DNA of 64,000 nucleotides. Origin: JAXLVB01 sp044228045 (GTDB lineage Bacteria; Bacteroidota; Bacteroidia; Cytophagales; Spirosomataceae). Under the pieces are notes generated by a model that did no database searches, was not told where the DNA came from, and was given only the letters and a program-made list of their open reading frames with translations. The stretch covers positions 1 through 64,000 of the forward strand of contig JBGAVQ010000002.1 of the NCBI GenBank assembly GCA_044228045.1. The letters are read 5' to 3'. The position numbers and the translations under genes were made by a program. Of the stretch, positions 25,637 to 33,835 are shown in pieces (position 1 is the first letter of the stretch; the number at the start of each line of letters is the position of its first letter).

Positions 25637-26548
25637 TTAAATTTTATCAAAAAACGAACCGCCTTCTGTTTCCTCTGGCTTGGGTTCTTCATAGACAAAT
25701 GTTTTTTTCTTGGTTCTCTTGACATCTTTCAACAAATCCTGAATTTCATCCTCTGCCGACTTGGTTTCGTTCTCAACAGGAAGTTCGCTTATCTCTTCGG
25801 CTTCTTGTTTTGCTATAGAACTCAAAGTAGGCAACTCACCATCTTCGTCAGAATAAGAGGTGTTTTCTACGTTACTTTCTACCACAACAGGTTCGCTTTC
25901 TGGCGTATCAACAATGATTTCGGGCTCGGCAACGGGTTCAGTTACGGCTTTAATAGCATCTTGAAGCTCTCCTATTTTTGACTGGTAGGTCTGTTTAGCG
26001 AGTTTTTCTTCAAAACGAGCCACTTTCTCTAAGGTATCGTTGGCATATTTCCTAATTTCGCTGGTCAGGTGATCTTTGAAGCGATCCATTGCTTTGAAAT
26101 CACGCTCCATAGCTTTCATCTCGTTGAGGGCATCTTCCAAAATATATTTGGCTTTGCTTTCAGCATCTACCAAAATCAAATTGGCTCGTTTTTGGGCTTC
26201 TTTAATCGTTTGATCTGCCTGTTGTTGAGCATCTTGAGAAATCTGTATGGCATTTTTTTTGGCTTCGGCCATTTTTGCTTCGGCTGCATCTGTGGCTTCT
26301 TTGGCAATATTTTCTCGGGTTTCCTCAGCGTTGCGGAGGGTACGAAACATGGTGCCTTCTAAGTCTTTCATGCGATTAACCTCTTTTTCAGAGATTTCTA
26401 ATTGCATTTTGACCATCCGCATTTCGTCTTGCACTTTTTCCCACTCTTGCGAAAGCGAATTCAAAAAGGCATCAACTGTTTCTTTTTCGTAACCTCTAAA
26501 TACTCGCTCGAAGGTTTGTTGCCGAATTTCGATAGGTGTGATTTTCAT
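25637..26548 (-). CDS. DivIVA-domain coiled-coil protein
   Basis: A 303-residue protein. It begins with a DivIVA domain (MKITPIEIRQQTFERVFRGYE, KETVDAFLNSLSQEW), then a long coiled coil up to about residue 200 (..EAKKNAIQISQDAQQQADQ..) and an acidic, glutamate/valine-rich tail. DivIVA proteins mark curved membranes and organise division or polar growth. In Bacteroidota the function is little known. The ATG at 26548 is chosen to give the canonical start of the domain; the TTG at 26566 is less likely. Confidence 0.85.
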   Translation of the reverse strand: MKITPIEIRQQTFERVFRGYEKETVDAFLNSLSQEWEKVQDEMRMVKMQLEISEKEVNRMKDLEGTMFRTLRNAEETRENIAKEATDAAEAKMAEAKKNAIQISQDAQQQADQTIKEAQKRANLILVDAESKAKYILEDALNEMKAMERDFKAMDRFKDHLTSEIRKYANDTLEKVARFEEKLAKQTYQSKIGELQDAIKAVTEPVAEPEIIVDTPESEPVVVESNVENTSYSDEDGELPTLSSIAKQEAEEISELPVENETKSAEDEIQDLLKDVKRTKKKTFVYEEPKPEETEGGSFFDKI

Positions 26549-26628
26549 AAAGGGTGATGTTATCAATCTAACTTCTTTTCTATCAACGAATTAACGATAG
26601 AATTCTGATTTTTAAAAGTATTTTTGGG

Positions 26629-26636
26629 CAAAACTA
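26629..26636 (-). promoter_or_regulatory. Possible -7 box of the DivIVA-like gene
   Basis: The minus strand reads TAGTTTTG, matching TAnnTTTG, 81 bases upstream of the ATG at 26548 and downstream of the WD40 gene. No clear TTTG at -33 was seen. Confidence 0.35.
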
Positions 26637-26670
26637 CCGAATCTTTTGGCTTTTTCCCTCAATGGAAGCC

Positions 26671-27576
26671 TTATTCCGTAATTTTCCAAACAGAAATTTT
26701 GCGATCATCGCTGCAACTTACCATCAAATTATTAAAATGTGTCCATAACACTTTGTTCACCGATGTTCCATGCCCTGCCAGCCTTGCTTTATCTATAACT
26801 TTTAACAATTTGAGTCGAGAACTGTCCCAAACTTTGATGGACTTATCCATGCTACACGACACAAATCGAGAACCATCGGGGCTAAACGAAAGGTGATTGA
26901 TTGCAAACAAATGTGCTGCTACTTGATAATTTAGCTCATAATTGTCCCATACATTCCAACTTTTTAGGTGTGCATCTCGGCTTCCCGACAAAAGTATTTT
27001 GTAATCTGGAGAATACTGCAATGCAAAAACAGAATTACTGTGTGCACTAATGACATACCGCATTTCAAAATTTTCGAGGCCAAAAACTCGAATAAATCCA
27101 TCGCTATATCCTACTGCAAACTCCTTGGCATGTGGATTAACAACGATGCAACGGGTACTTTTGTCGGAGGCTTTGATGTGTTTGCGAATAGAAAATGTAT
27201 CAATATCTATCACAACAATTGTACCATCTCCAAGGGCCACAAAGGCCGAATTCTGAAAAAACTGGATGTCGAAAATGGCAGAAGCGGTGATTTTGAGCGA
27301 GTTAATGGCTTGTTTAGTAGCCACATCTATTAGGTGGATTCCTTCAAAATTTTGTCCAACCCAAAGTTGATTTCTGGCGTGGTCTAATTGGATTGCATAC
27401 ACCGAGGCTTTTACTTGTGCAAACAATTCACCTAAGTCTGGCTTATGGAGATTCCACCGAACCACCATGCCGTCGCCACCTGCCGAAAAGAACTCATGTG
27501 GGGTTGTACCCGAAGAGAGTGCATAGACACAGTCACGGTGTCCAGAAAATGTATCAATTTTTTCGACAGCAATCAC
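26671..27576 (-). CDS. WD40-repeat protein
   Basis: A 301-residue protein made of about seven WD40-like repeats, for example SGHRDCVYALSSG, SAHSNSVFALQYSPD, LLSGSRDAHLKSWNV, FVSCSMDKSIKVWDS and VSCSDDRKISVWKITE at the end. It has no signal peptide, so it is probably a cytoplasmic beta-propeller scaffold. It is divergent from the phosphopantetheinyl transferase and upstream of the DivIVA-like gene on the same strand. The start is GTG at 27576; no in-frame ATG precedes the first repeat. Partner unknown. Confidence 0.85.
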   Translation of the reverse strand: MIAVEKIDTFSGHRDCVYALSSGTTPHEFFSAGGDGMVVRWNLHKPDLGELFAQVKASVYAIQLDHARNQLWVGQNFEGIHLIDVATKQAINSLKITASAIFDIQFFQNSAFVALGDGTIVVIDIDTFSIRKHIKASDKSTRCIVVNPHAKEFAVGYSDGFIRVFGLENFEMRYVISAHSNSVFALQYSPDYKILLSGSRDAHLKSWNVWDNYELNYQVAAHLFAINHLSFSPDGSRFVSCSMDKSIKVWDSSRLKLLKVIDKARLAGHGTSVNKVLWTHFNNLMVSCSDDRKISVWKITE

Positions 27577-27633
27577 GAAAAATGTAGTTTCTTTTATAGT
27601 AACTTCGTTTCAAAATTAGTAGAAAAACCGCTA

Positions 27634-28266
27634 ATGCCTCTTGTTTTCTGTGAATTGATTGAAAATCAGTGTCATTTGGCACTTTGGGAAGTAACCGAAT
27701 CACACAGTTATTTCTTTGAACTTCTCCCATTAGATGAATCCACCGCCGAAGAGTTAGATGCTATTCAACATCCTCAAAAGCAATTGGAATGGTTGGCGAG
27801 CCGCTATTTGATAGAAATTGTAACAAAACAAGCGCAAATTGAGCATAGTGGCGTAGCTAAAGATGAATTTGGTAAGCCTTTTTTAGAAAATGCAAATGTT
27901 GAAATTTCGCTGTCGCATACCACAGAATACGTAGCCGTTGCACTACATCCCAGCAAACCAGTAGGTATTGATCTCGAAAAACCTAGTTTTAAATTACTGA
28001 AGGTAGCAGCAAGGTATTGCACCGATTCAGAACTAAATCACGCTGGCGAAGACCTTCAAAAATTGTGCATTTATTGGTCAGGAAAAGAGGCACTTTACAA
28101 ACTATATGGACGTAAGCGGCTCACTTTTAAGGAGAATTTACGGATAGAACCCTTTGAAATACAAGATGATGTCGTTAATGGTATCATATCCTTAGAAGAA
28201 ACGCAAACCCGTTATACATTGCGAACCAAGTGGATAGAAAACTATTTGTTAGTGTTGGCCTACTAA
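27634..28266 (+). CDS. 4'-phosphopantetheinyl transferase
   Basis: A 210-residue Sfp/AcpT-like enzyme that moves phosphopantetheine from CoA to a serine of acyl or peptidyl carrier proteins. The key motifs are VGIDLEKPS (magnesium-binding GxD) and WSGKEALYKLYG (WxxKEA). The ATG at 27634 is chosen; the longer frame to 27445 runs antisense through the WD40 gene. No carrier-protein or polyketide genes lie in the window, so it may serve the fatty-acid carrier protein or a remote cluster. Confidence 0.87.
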   Translation: MPLVFCELIENQCHLALWEVTESHSYFFELLPLDESTAEELDAIQHPQKQLEWLASRYLIEIVTKQAQIEHSGVAKDEFGKPFLENANVEISLSHTTEYVAVALHPSKPVGIDLEKPSFKLLKVAARYCTDSELNHAGEDLQKLCIYWSGKEALYKLYGRKRLTFKENLRIEPFEIQDDVVNGIISLEETQTRYTLRTKWIENYLLVLAY

Positions 28267-28395
28267 GTACTTGGTCAAAATTAGCTGATAGCATTACATT
28301 TGGTGGACTACCCATTTAGGAAAATAGAATTGATGTGCATGACAATTAGCGTCCGTCAAATAATGGAAATCCACTTAGCTTTAATTGTACAAATC

Positions 28396-29250
28396 CTATT
28401 CATATTCATTTTGATCTTCTGAAATAACTTGTAGAAGCATCTCAACTTCGTTTACACGGTCATCGTCGCCTATTTTTTCAAAGGCCAAAATCATGTTTCT
28501 CAGTACTCGTTTTATGATTTCAAGGTTATTACACGGTTGATAAAAAATATCTGAGGGAGCCAAATTCAGTTGGGCAATATAATTATCTATATCGTTTCGA
28601 GTGAAGACCAACCCTCTATTGAAAACATTGATATAAAACTGTACATGGTCTGATTTGTAAGTTAATACAAACAAATTAGGGAGATTTACACCAAACAAGG
28701 GGATGCCTAATTTGCGGGCAACTAACATATAAATTACGCAAAGCGAAATGGGGTTTCCTTTTTTGCTTTCGAGTACAACATTGAGCATTGAGTTAGATGC
28801 CGAGTGAAAATTTTTGGTGTTGGCCCCAAACTTCAATTTCTGAAAAAAAACGTAATTCAGCGTTTTAATTTGTTCGGCAGGGTGCATACCGTGCTTAAAC
28901 TCGAGCCAAGCATCATAAAAAAATTGCTCTAAATCCGTACGCATTTTATCGAGATTGAGGTCTGGATATTGATAGGTGGCAATCAGCCACATTCCTTCCA
29001 GTAAATCCATAGCTCCAGTCTCTTTCCAAACCAAAAGTCGTTCCTTGAGTGTAGTGAGATGAAGGTCATGGATAAGGTTTTCGATTTTTTTCTGCAAATG
29101 TGGGTTAAAGCCTTGCTGCTCCCATTCCAGCTCTAAATAGGGAATAATGTCTTCGCCCAGCGACCTTATTTTGCCCTCTACATGTGTCAAGATTTCATGG
29201 TCTTCGTCATCCAATAAAGAAATAAGGGCAATTTTTTCGTTGGTTGTCAT
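28396..29250 (-). CDS. SirB1-type transglutaminase-like protein
   Basis: A 284-residue protein of the SirB1/transglutaminase-like core 2 family. The core block is KKGNPISLCVIYMLVARKLG, where the cysteine sits at the position of the nucleophile, then IPLFGVNLPNLFVLTY. The N-terminal half is helical and leucine-rich. The family is widespread but its reaction is not established. It is a single gene, divergent from galE, with 210 bases of upstream space. Confidence 0.8.
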   Translation of the reverse strand: MTTNEKIALISLLDDEDHEILTHVEGKIRSLGEDIIPYLELEWEQQGFNPHLQKKIENLIHDLHLTTLKERLLVWKETGAMDLLEGMWLIATYQYPDLNLDKMRTDLEQFFYDAWLEFKHGMHPAEQIKTLNYVFFQKLKFGANTKNFHSASNSMLNVVLESKKGNPISLCVIYMLVARKLGIPLFGVNLPNLFVLTYKSDHVQFYINVFNRGLVFTRNDIDNYIAQLNLAPSDIFYQPCNNLEIIKRVLRNMILAFEKIGDDDRVNEVEMLLQVISEDQNEYE

Positions 29251-29381
29251 GTTGCTAAGTAAAAAGAATTGACTCCCTTTTAATTTTGATGAAAAGCTAC
29301 AAACTCATTGCCAAAAATCAAAATAATCTATTTCCTAATCAAACCTTTAGTATCTTTTTTCGGCAAACGGTTAAATTTTGA

Positions 29382-29389
29382 TAATTTTG
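29382..29389 (+). promoter_or_regulatory. -7 box upstream of galE
   Basis: TAATTTTG matches TAnnTTTG, and TTCG lies at the -33 position with a 19-base spacer, one mismatch from TTTG. Predicted start near 29396 gives a leader of about 65 bases for galE and the genes coupled to it. Confidence 0.45.
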
Positions 29390-29460
29390 CTACGTTTTTT
29401 TAAGAATTGATGGAGAAGCAGGTTGTACTAACCAGATAACAGTTGACTAACAAAAACGTA

Positions 29461-30477
29461 ATGAATATTCTTGTAACCGGTGGGGCAGGTTTTATAGGCT
29501 CCCATACTGTAGTTGAATTAGAAAATGCTGGTTATCATGCGGTGCTGTTAGACGACTTTTCTAATTCAGAGCAATCTGTATTAGCAGGTCTTAAGCATAT
29601 TTTAGATAAACCTGTTACTTGTTACCAAGGAGATTTTGGGGATGTAGCCTTGTTGAAAAAAATCTTTCAGGATGAATGTATTGATGGGATTATCCATTTT
29701 GCAGCAAAAAAAGCGGTAGGAGAGTCGGTAGAAAAACCACTTAAATACTACAAAAACAATGTAGGCTCCACCATTACCTTGCTCGAAACAGCCATCGCTG
29801 AAGGTGTCAATAAACTGGTTTTTTCGTCGTCTTGCACGGTTTATGGCCAACCTGACCAGCTACCTGTTACCGAAGAAACACCTATCCAAAAAGCCAATTC
29901 TCCCTACGGCAATACCAAGCAAATTTGTGAAGAAATCATTAGAGATACTGTTCATTCTGGCGCAGCACTCAATGCTATTTCGTTGCGATATTTCAATCCT
30001 ATTGGAGCGCACCAATCAGCTTTAATTGGCGAGCTACCCTTGGGTGTTCCAAGTAATTTAGTGCCGTTTGTTACACAAGTAGCAGCTGGCATTCGCCCTA
30101 AATTAGTTGTTTTTGGTAATGATTACCAAACTGCAGATGGCACTTGTGTAAGGGACTTTATTCATGTGGTTGATTTAGCCAAAGCGCACGTAAAAGCCCT
30201 TGAAATCTTGTTTAAGTGTTCAGAACCAAACTATTACGATGTGTTTAATATTGGTACTGGCCAAGGAAATACCGTTTTAGAAGTGATTAGTGCTTTTGAA
30301 ACAATGACAGGTGTAAAGGTGAATTATGAAATTGGCAAACGGCGAGAAGGAGACATTGAACAAATATTTGCCGACGTAACCAAATCAAAAGAACAACTTG
30401 GCTGGCAAACTGAAAAATCGCTTAACGAAGCCTTAGCCGATGCTTGGCGTTGGCAACTTGAATTGGCTAAGGCATGA
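29461..30477 (+). CDS. galE: UDP-glucose 4-epimerase
   Basis: Interconverts UDP-glucose and UDP-galactose, supplying galactose for glycans. The 338 residues have the NAD motif ILVTGGAGFIGSH at the start, the catalytic SSSCTVYG and the YxxxK pair in SPYGNTKQICEE. The ATG at 29461 is chosen; an upstream TTG at 29443 is less likely. Its TGA overlaps by four bases the ATG of a HigB-like toxin, so the toxin-antitoxin genes are coupled to it. rfbB and rfbA follow on the same strand. Confidence 0.95.
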   Translation: MNILVTGGAGFIGSHTVVELENAGYHAVLLDDFSNSEQSVLAGLKHILDKPVTCYQGDFGDVALLKKIFQDECIDGIIHFAAKKAVGESVEKPLKYYKNNVGSTITLLETAIAEGVNKLVFSSSCTVYGQPDQLPVTEETPIQKANSPYGNTKQICEEIIRDTVHSGAALNAISLRYFNPIGAHQSALIGELPLGVPSNLVPFVTQVAAGIRPKLVVFGNDYQTADGTCVRDFIHVVDLAKAHVKALEILFKCSEPNYYDVFNIGTGQGNTVLEVISAFETMTGVKVNYEIGKRREGDIEQIFADVTKSKEQLGWQTEKSLNEALADAWRWQLELAKA

Positions 30478-30752
30478 TTCTTGACATTAAACATAAAGGA
30501 CTGCGTTTACTTTGGGAAGATGACGATGTTTCTAAAGTTCAACCCAATCATTTGACAAAGTTAAGGAATATCTTGACGCTTTTAGAAGTGGCTCAAACGG
30601 TTGAAGATATGCGTTTCCAAGGTTCAGATTTGCATAAACTAACAGGTGAATTAAAAGACTTTTGGGCAGTTAAGGTAGATAAAAACTATCGCATCATTTT
30701 CAAATTTGAAGATGGTAATTCTTCTGGTATTGATTATTTAGATTATCACTAA
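30474..30752 (+). CDS. higB: HigB/RelE-superfamily toxin
   Basis: A 92-residue protein of the plasmid-maintenance killer type: MILDIKHKGLRLLW at the N-terminus, FQGSDLHKLTGELKDFWAVKV in the middle and NYRIIFKFEDG, with DYLDYH at the C-terminus. Relatives are ribosome-dependent mRNA endonucleases. It is paired with a HigA-like antitoxin 13 bases downstream, in the toxin-first order typical of higBA. Overlap with galE (ATGA) suggests translational coupling. Confidence 0.87.
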   Translation: MILDIKHKGLRLLWEDDDVSKVQPNHLTKLRNILTLLEVAQTVEDMRFQGSDLHKLTGELKDFWAVKVDKNYRIIFKFEDGNSSGIDYLDYH

Positions 30753-30765
30753 AACCTCTTTTGAT

Positions 30766-31092
30766 ATGGTAAAGCGAGGTATGAGACCCTCTCATCCAGG
30801 GGCAATAATAAAAATGAATATAGAAGGTATGCGGGAAGACGGAAACCCCATTACCATCACTGAGTTTGCTAAGGCACTTGGAATATCTCGTCAGAAACTT
30901 TCTGCTGTTCTTAATGAGCATCAATCTGTTGATGCAGAAATGGCTGTACGATTATCGGAAGCATTAGGCACAACAGCCCAACTTTGGCTCAATTTGCAGA
31001 GCAATTATGATTTGTGGTTTACAGAACAAAAAATTCAACGCCAAACTATTCGGCATCTTTACACAGAGCAAAAAGTGCCTCAATCGGCTTAA
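30766..31092 (+). CDS. higA: HigA-family antitoxin
   Basis: A 108-residue XRE-type regulator. The HigA N-terminal block RPSHPGAIIKMNIEGM is followed by a helix-turn-helix (ITITEFAKALGISRQKLSAVLNE split across about residues 28-50) and the family ending LGTTAQLWLNLQSNYDLW. It should neutralise HigB and repress its own promoter. Only 17 bases separate it from rfbB. No separate promoter was recognised in front of rfbB, so the sugar-nucleotide genes may depend on this transcript. Confidence 0.9.
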   Translation: MVKRGMRPSHPGAIIKMNIEGMREDGNPITITEFAKALGISRQKLSAVLNEHQSVDAEMAVRLSEALGTTAQLWLNLQSNYDLWFTEQKIQRQTIRHLYTEQKVPQSA

Positions 31093-31109
31093 ATGCTATT
31101 AAAAATAAC

Positions 31110-32165
31110 ATGAAAAAAATCTTAATTACAGGCGGTGCAGGATTTATTGGGTCTCATGTCGTTAGACTTTTTGTGAATAAATATCCTGATTACCAAATCT
31201 TTAATCTCGATGCACTTACCTATGCAGGCAATTTGCAGAACCTGACAGACATCGAAAATGCACCAAATTATACTTTTGTAAAAGGTGATATTAGGGATGT
31301 TTCATTCTTGCAGGAATTGTTCGCTGAAAACGATTTTTATGGAGTAATTCATTTGGCTGCTGAAAGTCACGTAGATCGGTCAATCTCAGACCCAATGGCG
31401 TTTGTCATAACCAATGTGATTGGCACTGTAAACCTCTTAAATGCCGCCAAAACTGCTTGGAAAGGCGATTATGAAAACCACCGATTCTACCACGTTTCTA
31501 CTGACGAAGTTTATGGTGAGTTGCACAATCCTGACGAGTTTTTTGTAGAAAGTACCAAATATGACCCACGTTCGCCCTATTCAGCATCAAAGGCATCATC
31601 AGACCATTTTGTGAGGGCATACGGAAGTACCTACAAAATGCAAATCGTGATTTCTAATTGTTCTAACAACTATGGCCCTAATCATTTTCCAGAGAAATTG
31701 ATTCCGTTGATGATTCATAACATCATGCAAAACAAGCCATTGCCTGTTTATGGAAAAGGCGAAAACGTGCGTGATTGGCTCTACGTAATAGATCACGCAA
31801 GGGCCATTGATACTGTTTTTCATGAAGGTAAAAGTGGCGAAACCTATAACATTGGCGGCTTCAACGAATGGAAAAACATTGATTTGGTGTTGCTGTTATG
31901 TCGTATCATGGATCAACAATTAGGTAGAGCTGAAGGTACTTCTGAACAACTGATTACCTACGTGACCGACCGTGCTGGCCATGACCTGCGCTATGCCATT
32001 GACTCTTCTAAAATTATGAACGAACTGGGCTGGCAACCTTCATTGCAGTTTGAAGAAGGGCTGACCAAAACCGTGGAGTGGTATTTGGCAAACCAAGACT
32101 GGCTGCAAAACGTCACATCGGGCAATTACCAGCATTATTACGAAGCAATGTACGCAAACAGATAA
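31110..32165 (+). CDS. rfbB: dTDP-glucose 4,6-dehydratase
   Basis: Second step of dTDP-deoxysugar synthesis (dTDP-L-rhamnose and related). The 351 residues have ILITGGAGFIGSH, the catalytic VSTDEVYGEL (Asp-Glu) and the YxxxK pair in SPYSASKASSDH. The ATG at 31110 gives the canonical N-terminus; the longer frame overlaps higA. rfbA follows, but the epimerase and reductase genes (rfbC, rfbD) are not in the window, so the final sugar is not determined here. Confidence 0.94.
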   Translation: MKKILITGGAGFIGSHVVRLFVNKYPDYQIFNLDALTYAGNLQNLTDIENAPNYTFVKGDIRDVSFLQELFAENDFYGVIHLAAESHVDRSISDPMAFVITNVIGTVNLLNAAKTAWKGDYENHRFYHVSTDEVYGELHNPDEFFVESTKYDPRSPYSASKASSDHFVRAYGSTYKMQIVISNCSNNYGPNHFPEKLIPLMIHNIMQNKPLPVYGKGENVRDWLYVIDHARAIDTVFHEGKSGETYNIGGFNEWKNIDLVLLLCRIMDQQLGRAEGTSEQLITYVTDRAGHDLRYAIDSSKIMNELGWQPSLQFEEGLTKTVEWYLANQDWLQNVTSGNYQHYYEAMYANR

Positions 32166-32192
32166 TTAGCAATAGGAATGTTAGAGTAGGAA

Positions 32193-32231
32193 ATTCCCTC
32201 ATTCTCTCATTCTTTCATTTTCTCATTGAAT
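32193..32231 (+). repeat. Period-8 TCATT array in the rfbA leader
   Basis: Four TCATT units start at 32199, 32207, 32215 and 32223, exactly eight bases apart, separated by pyrimidine-rich CTC/CTT/TTC. The last begins ten bases before the rfbA ATG. The array matches those before sufS and tex in unit, period and orientation. Confidence 0.75.
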
Positions 32232-32232
32232 T

Positions 32233-33093
32233 ATGAAAGGAATCATTCTCGCCGGAGGCTCTGGCACACGACTTCATCCACTTACGTTGGCCGTAAGCAA
32301 GCAGCTAATGCCCGTTTACGACAAGCCCATGATTTATTACCCGCTTTCGATTTTGATGTTGGCGGGTATTAAGGAGATTTTGATTATTTCGACACCCCAC
32401 GATTTACCTCATTTCAAGAAACTACTCGGTGATGGTAGTCGAATTGGCTGCACATTTAGCTATGCCGAACAACCTTCGCCCGATGGCTTGGCACAAGCGT
32501 TTATCATTGGTGAAGACTTCATTGGTCAAGATAAAGTGGCTCTGATTTTGGGAGATAACATATTCTACGGCAGTGGGTTAAGTAAATTGTTGCAAGCCAA
32601 CAACGACCCCGAAGGCGGCGTAGTATATGCCTATCAAGTAAATGACCCTGAGCGATATGGCGTGGTTGAGTTTGATGAAAACATGAAGGCAATTTCTATT
32701 GAAGAAAAACCTACTGAACCCAAGTCGCATTTTGCTGTGCCAGGGCTTTATTTTTATGACAACAGTGTGGTTGAAGTTGCCAAAAATATCAAGCCCTCTC
32801 CTCGGGGTGAGTTAGAAATTACCGATGTAAACCGTGTATATTTAGAACAAGGCAACCTCAAAGTAGGTGTTTTGAACAGAGGCACGGCTTGGCTCGATAC
32901 AGGTACTTTTGCTTCGTTGATGCAAGCCGGACAATTTGTGCAAGTAATAGAAGAACGACAAGGGCTCAAAATTGGCTGTATAGAAGAGGTAGCCTATCGA
33001 ATGGGTTTTATTGATGATGCACAACTCAAACTAATTGCCGAGCCACTACGCAAAAGTGGTTATGGTGAATATCTCTTGAATCTGTTACGATAA
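32233..33093 (+). CDS. rfbA: Glucose-1-phosphate thymidylyltransferase
   Basis: Makes dTDP-glucose from dTTP and glucose-1-phosphate, the step before RfbB. The 286-residue length is normal. The nucleotide-binding motif LAGGSGTRLHPLT and VSKQLMPVYDKPMIYYPLS are at the N-terminus, then LGDNIFYG, EKPTEPKS and the RGELEITDVN block. It follows rfbB after 67 bases that hold a period-8 repeat array, and precedes a small membrane protein by three bases. Confidence 0.95.
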   Translation: MKGIILAGGSGTRLHPLTLAVSKQLMPVYDKPMIYYPLSILMLAGIKEILIISTPHDLPHFKKLLGDGSRIGCTFSYAEQPSPDGLAQAFIIGEDFIGQDKVALILGDNIFYGSGLSKLLQANNDPEGGVVYAYQVNDPERYGVVEFDENMKAISIEEKPTEPKSHFAVPGLYFYDNSVVEVAKNIKPSPRGELEITDVNRVYLEQGNLKVGVLNRGTAWLDTGTFASLMQAGQFVQVIEERQGLKIGCIEEVAYRMGFIDDAQLKLIAEPLRKSGYGEYLLNLLR

Positions 33094-33096
33094 AAT

Positions 33097-33798
33097 ATGC
33101 TCACACCAGACCTTCCACCCCATATTGCCGCCGTATTTGTTGTTATCACCTTTGGGGTGTTGTACTGGTTGGGGCAATCTATCAAAGAAAGCACCGATAC
33201 CCGTACCTACACTCGCCTGTATGGAGGTATGGTGCTATGGCTGATTTTACAAGCTGTGCTTGCCATTAAGGGGTTCTATTATGATAGCACATCGTTACCA
33301 CCTCGACCTGCATTGATGATATTGCCCCCTGTTTTATTTATAGCGTATCTTTTTACGAGCAAAAAAGGAAACCAACTTGTTGACCAACTGTCACTCAATG
33401 ATTTAACCTATTTGCATACCAGCCGAATTGCGGTTGAAATTGTATTGTTTTGGCTATACAAATATCACCAAGTACCTGAGTCAATGACTTTTGAAGGGCG
33501 AAATTTTGATATACTAACAGGTATTTCTGCCCCAATAATTGGGTATTTATTTTTCATTCGGCAAAGCATTAGCAGCCAAGTTTTACTAATTTGGAACATA
33601 CTGGGGCTTTTGCTGTTAATCAATGTAGTGACACACGGCATTTTGTCAGTACCGAGTCCTTTTCAACAGTTAGCGTTTGACCAACCTAATGTGGCTATTT
33701 TAAAATTCCCTTTTAACTGGCTGCCTTCTTTTGTAGTGCCAGTGATGTTATTTAGCCATTTGGTTGCTTTTCGACAGATTTTTAAAGGGAATTCTTGA
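33097..33798 (+). CDS. Uncharacterised polytopic membrane protein
   Basis: A 233-residue protein with about six or seven hydrophobic segments (AVFVVITFGVLYWLG, GGMVLWLILQAVLAI, MILPPVLFIAYLF, LLIWNILGLLLLINVV, FVVPVMLFSHLVAF). No family is recognised and no catalytic motif stands out. It begins three bases after the rfbA stop, so it is probably cotranscribed, but a link to sugar-nucleotide metabolism is not evident. Confidence 0.6.
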   Translation: MLTPDLPPHIAAVFVVITFGVLYWLGQSIKESTDTRTYTRLYGGMVLWLILQAVLAIKGFYYDSTSLPPRPALMILPPVLFIAYLFTSKKGNQLVDQLSLNDLTYLHTSRIAVEIVLFWLYKYHQVPESMTFEGRNFDILTGISAPIIGYLFFIRQSISSQVLLIWNILGLLLLINVVTHGILSVPSPFQQLAFDQPNVAILKFPFNWLPSFVVPVMLFSHLVAFRQIFKGNS

Positions 33799-33835
33799 TT
33801 TTGCCGTATATTCGATACATTACTGCTATCGAAAA

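Noticed and set aside
25598..26492. Plus-strand frames across the DivIVA gene
   Set aside because: Shadow frames of a coiled-coil gene with biased codons; phenylalanine/isoleucine-rich and without homology cues.
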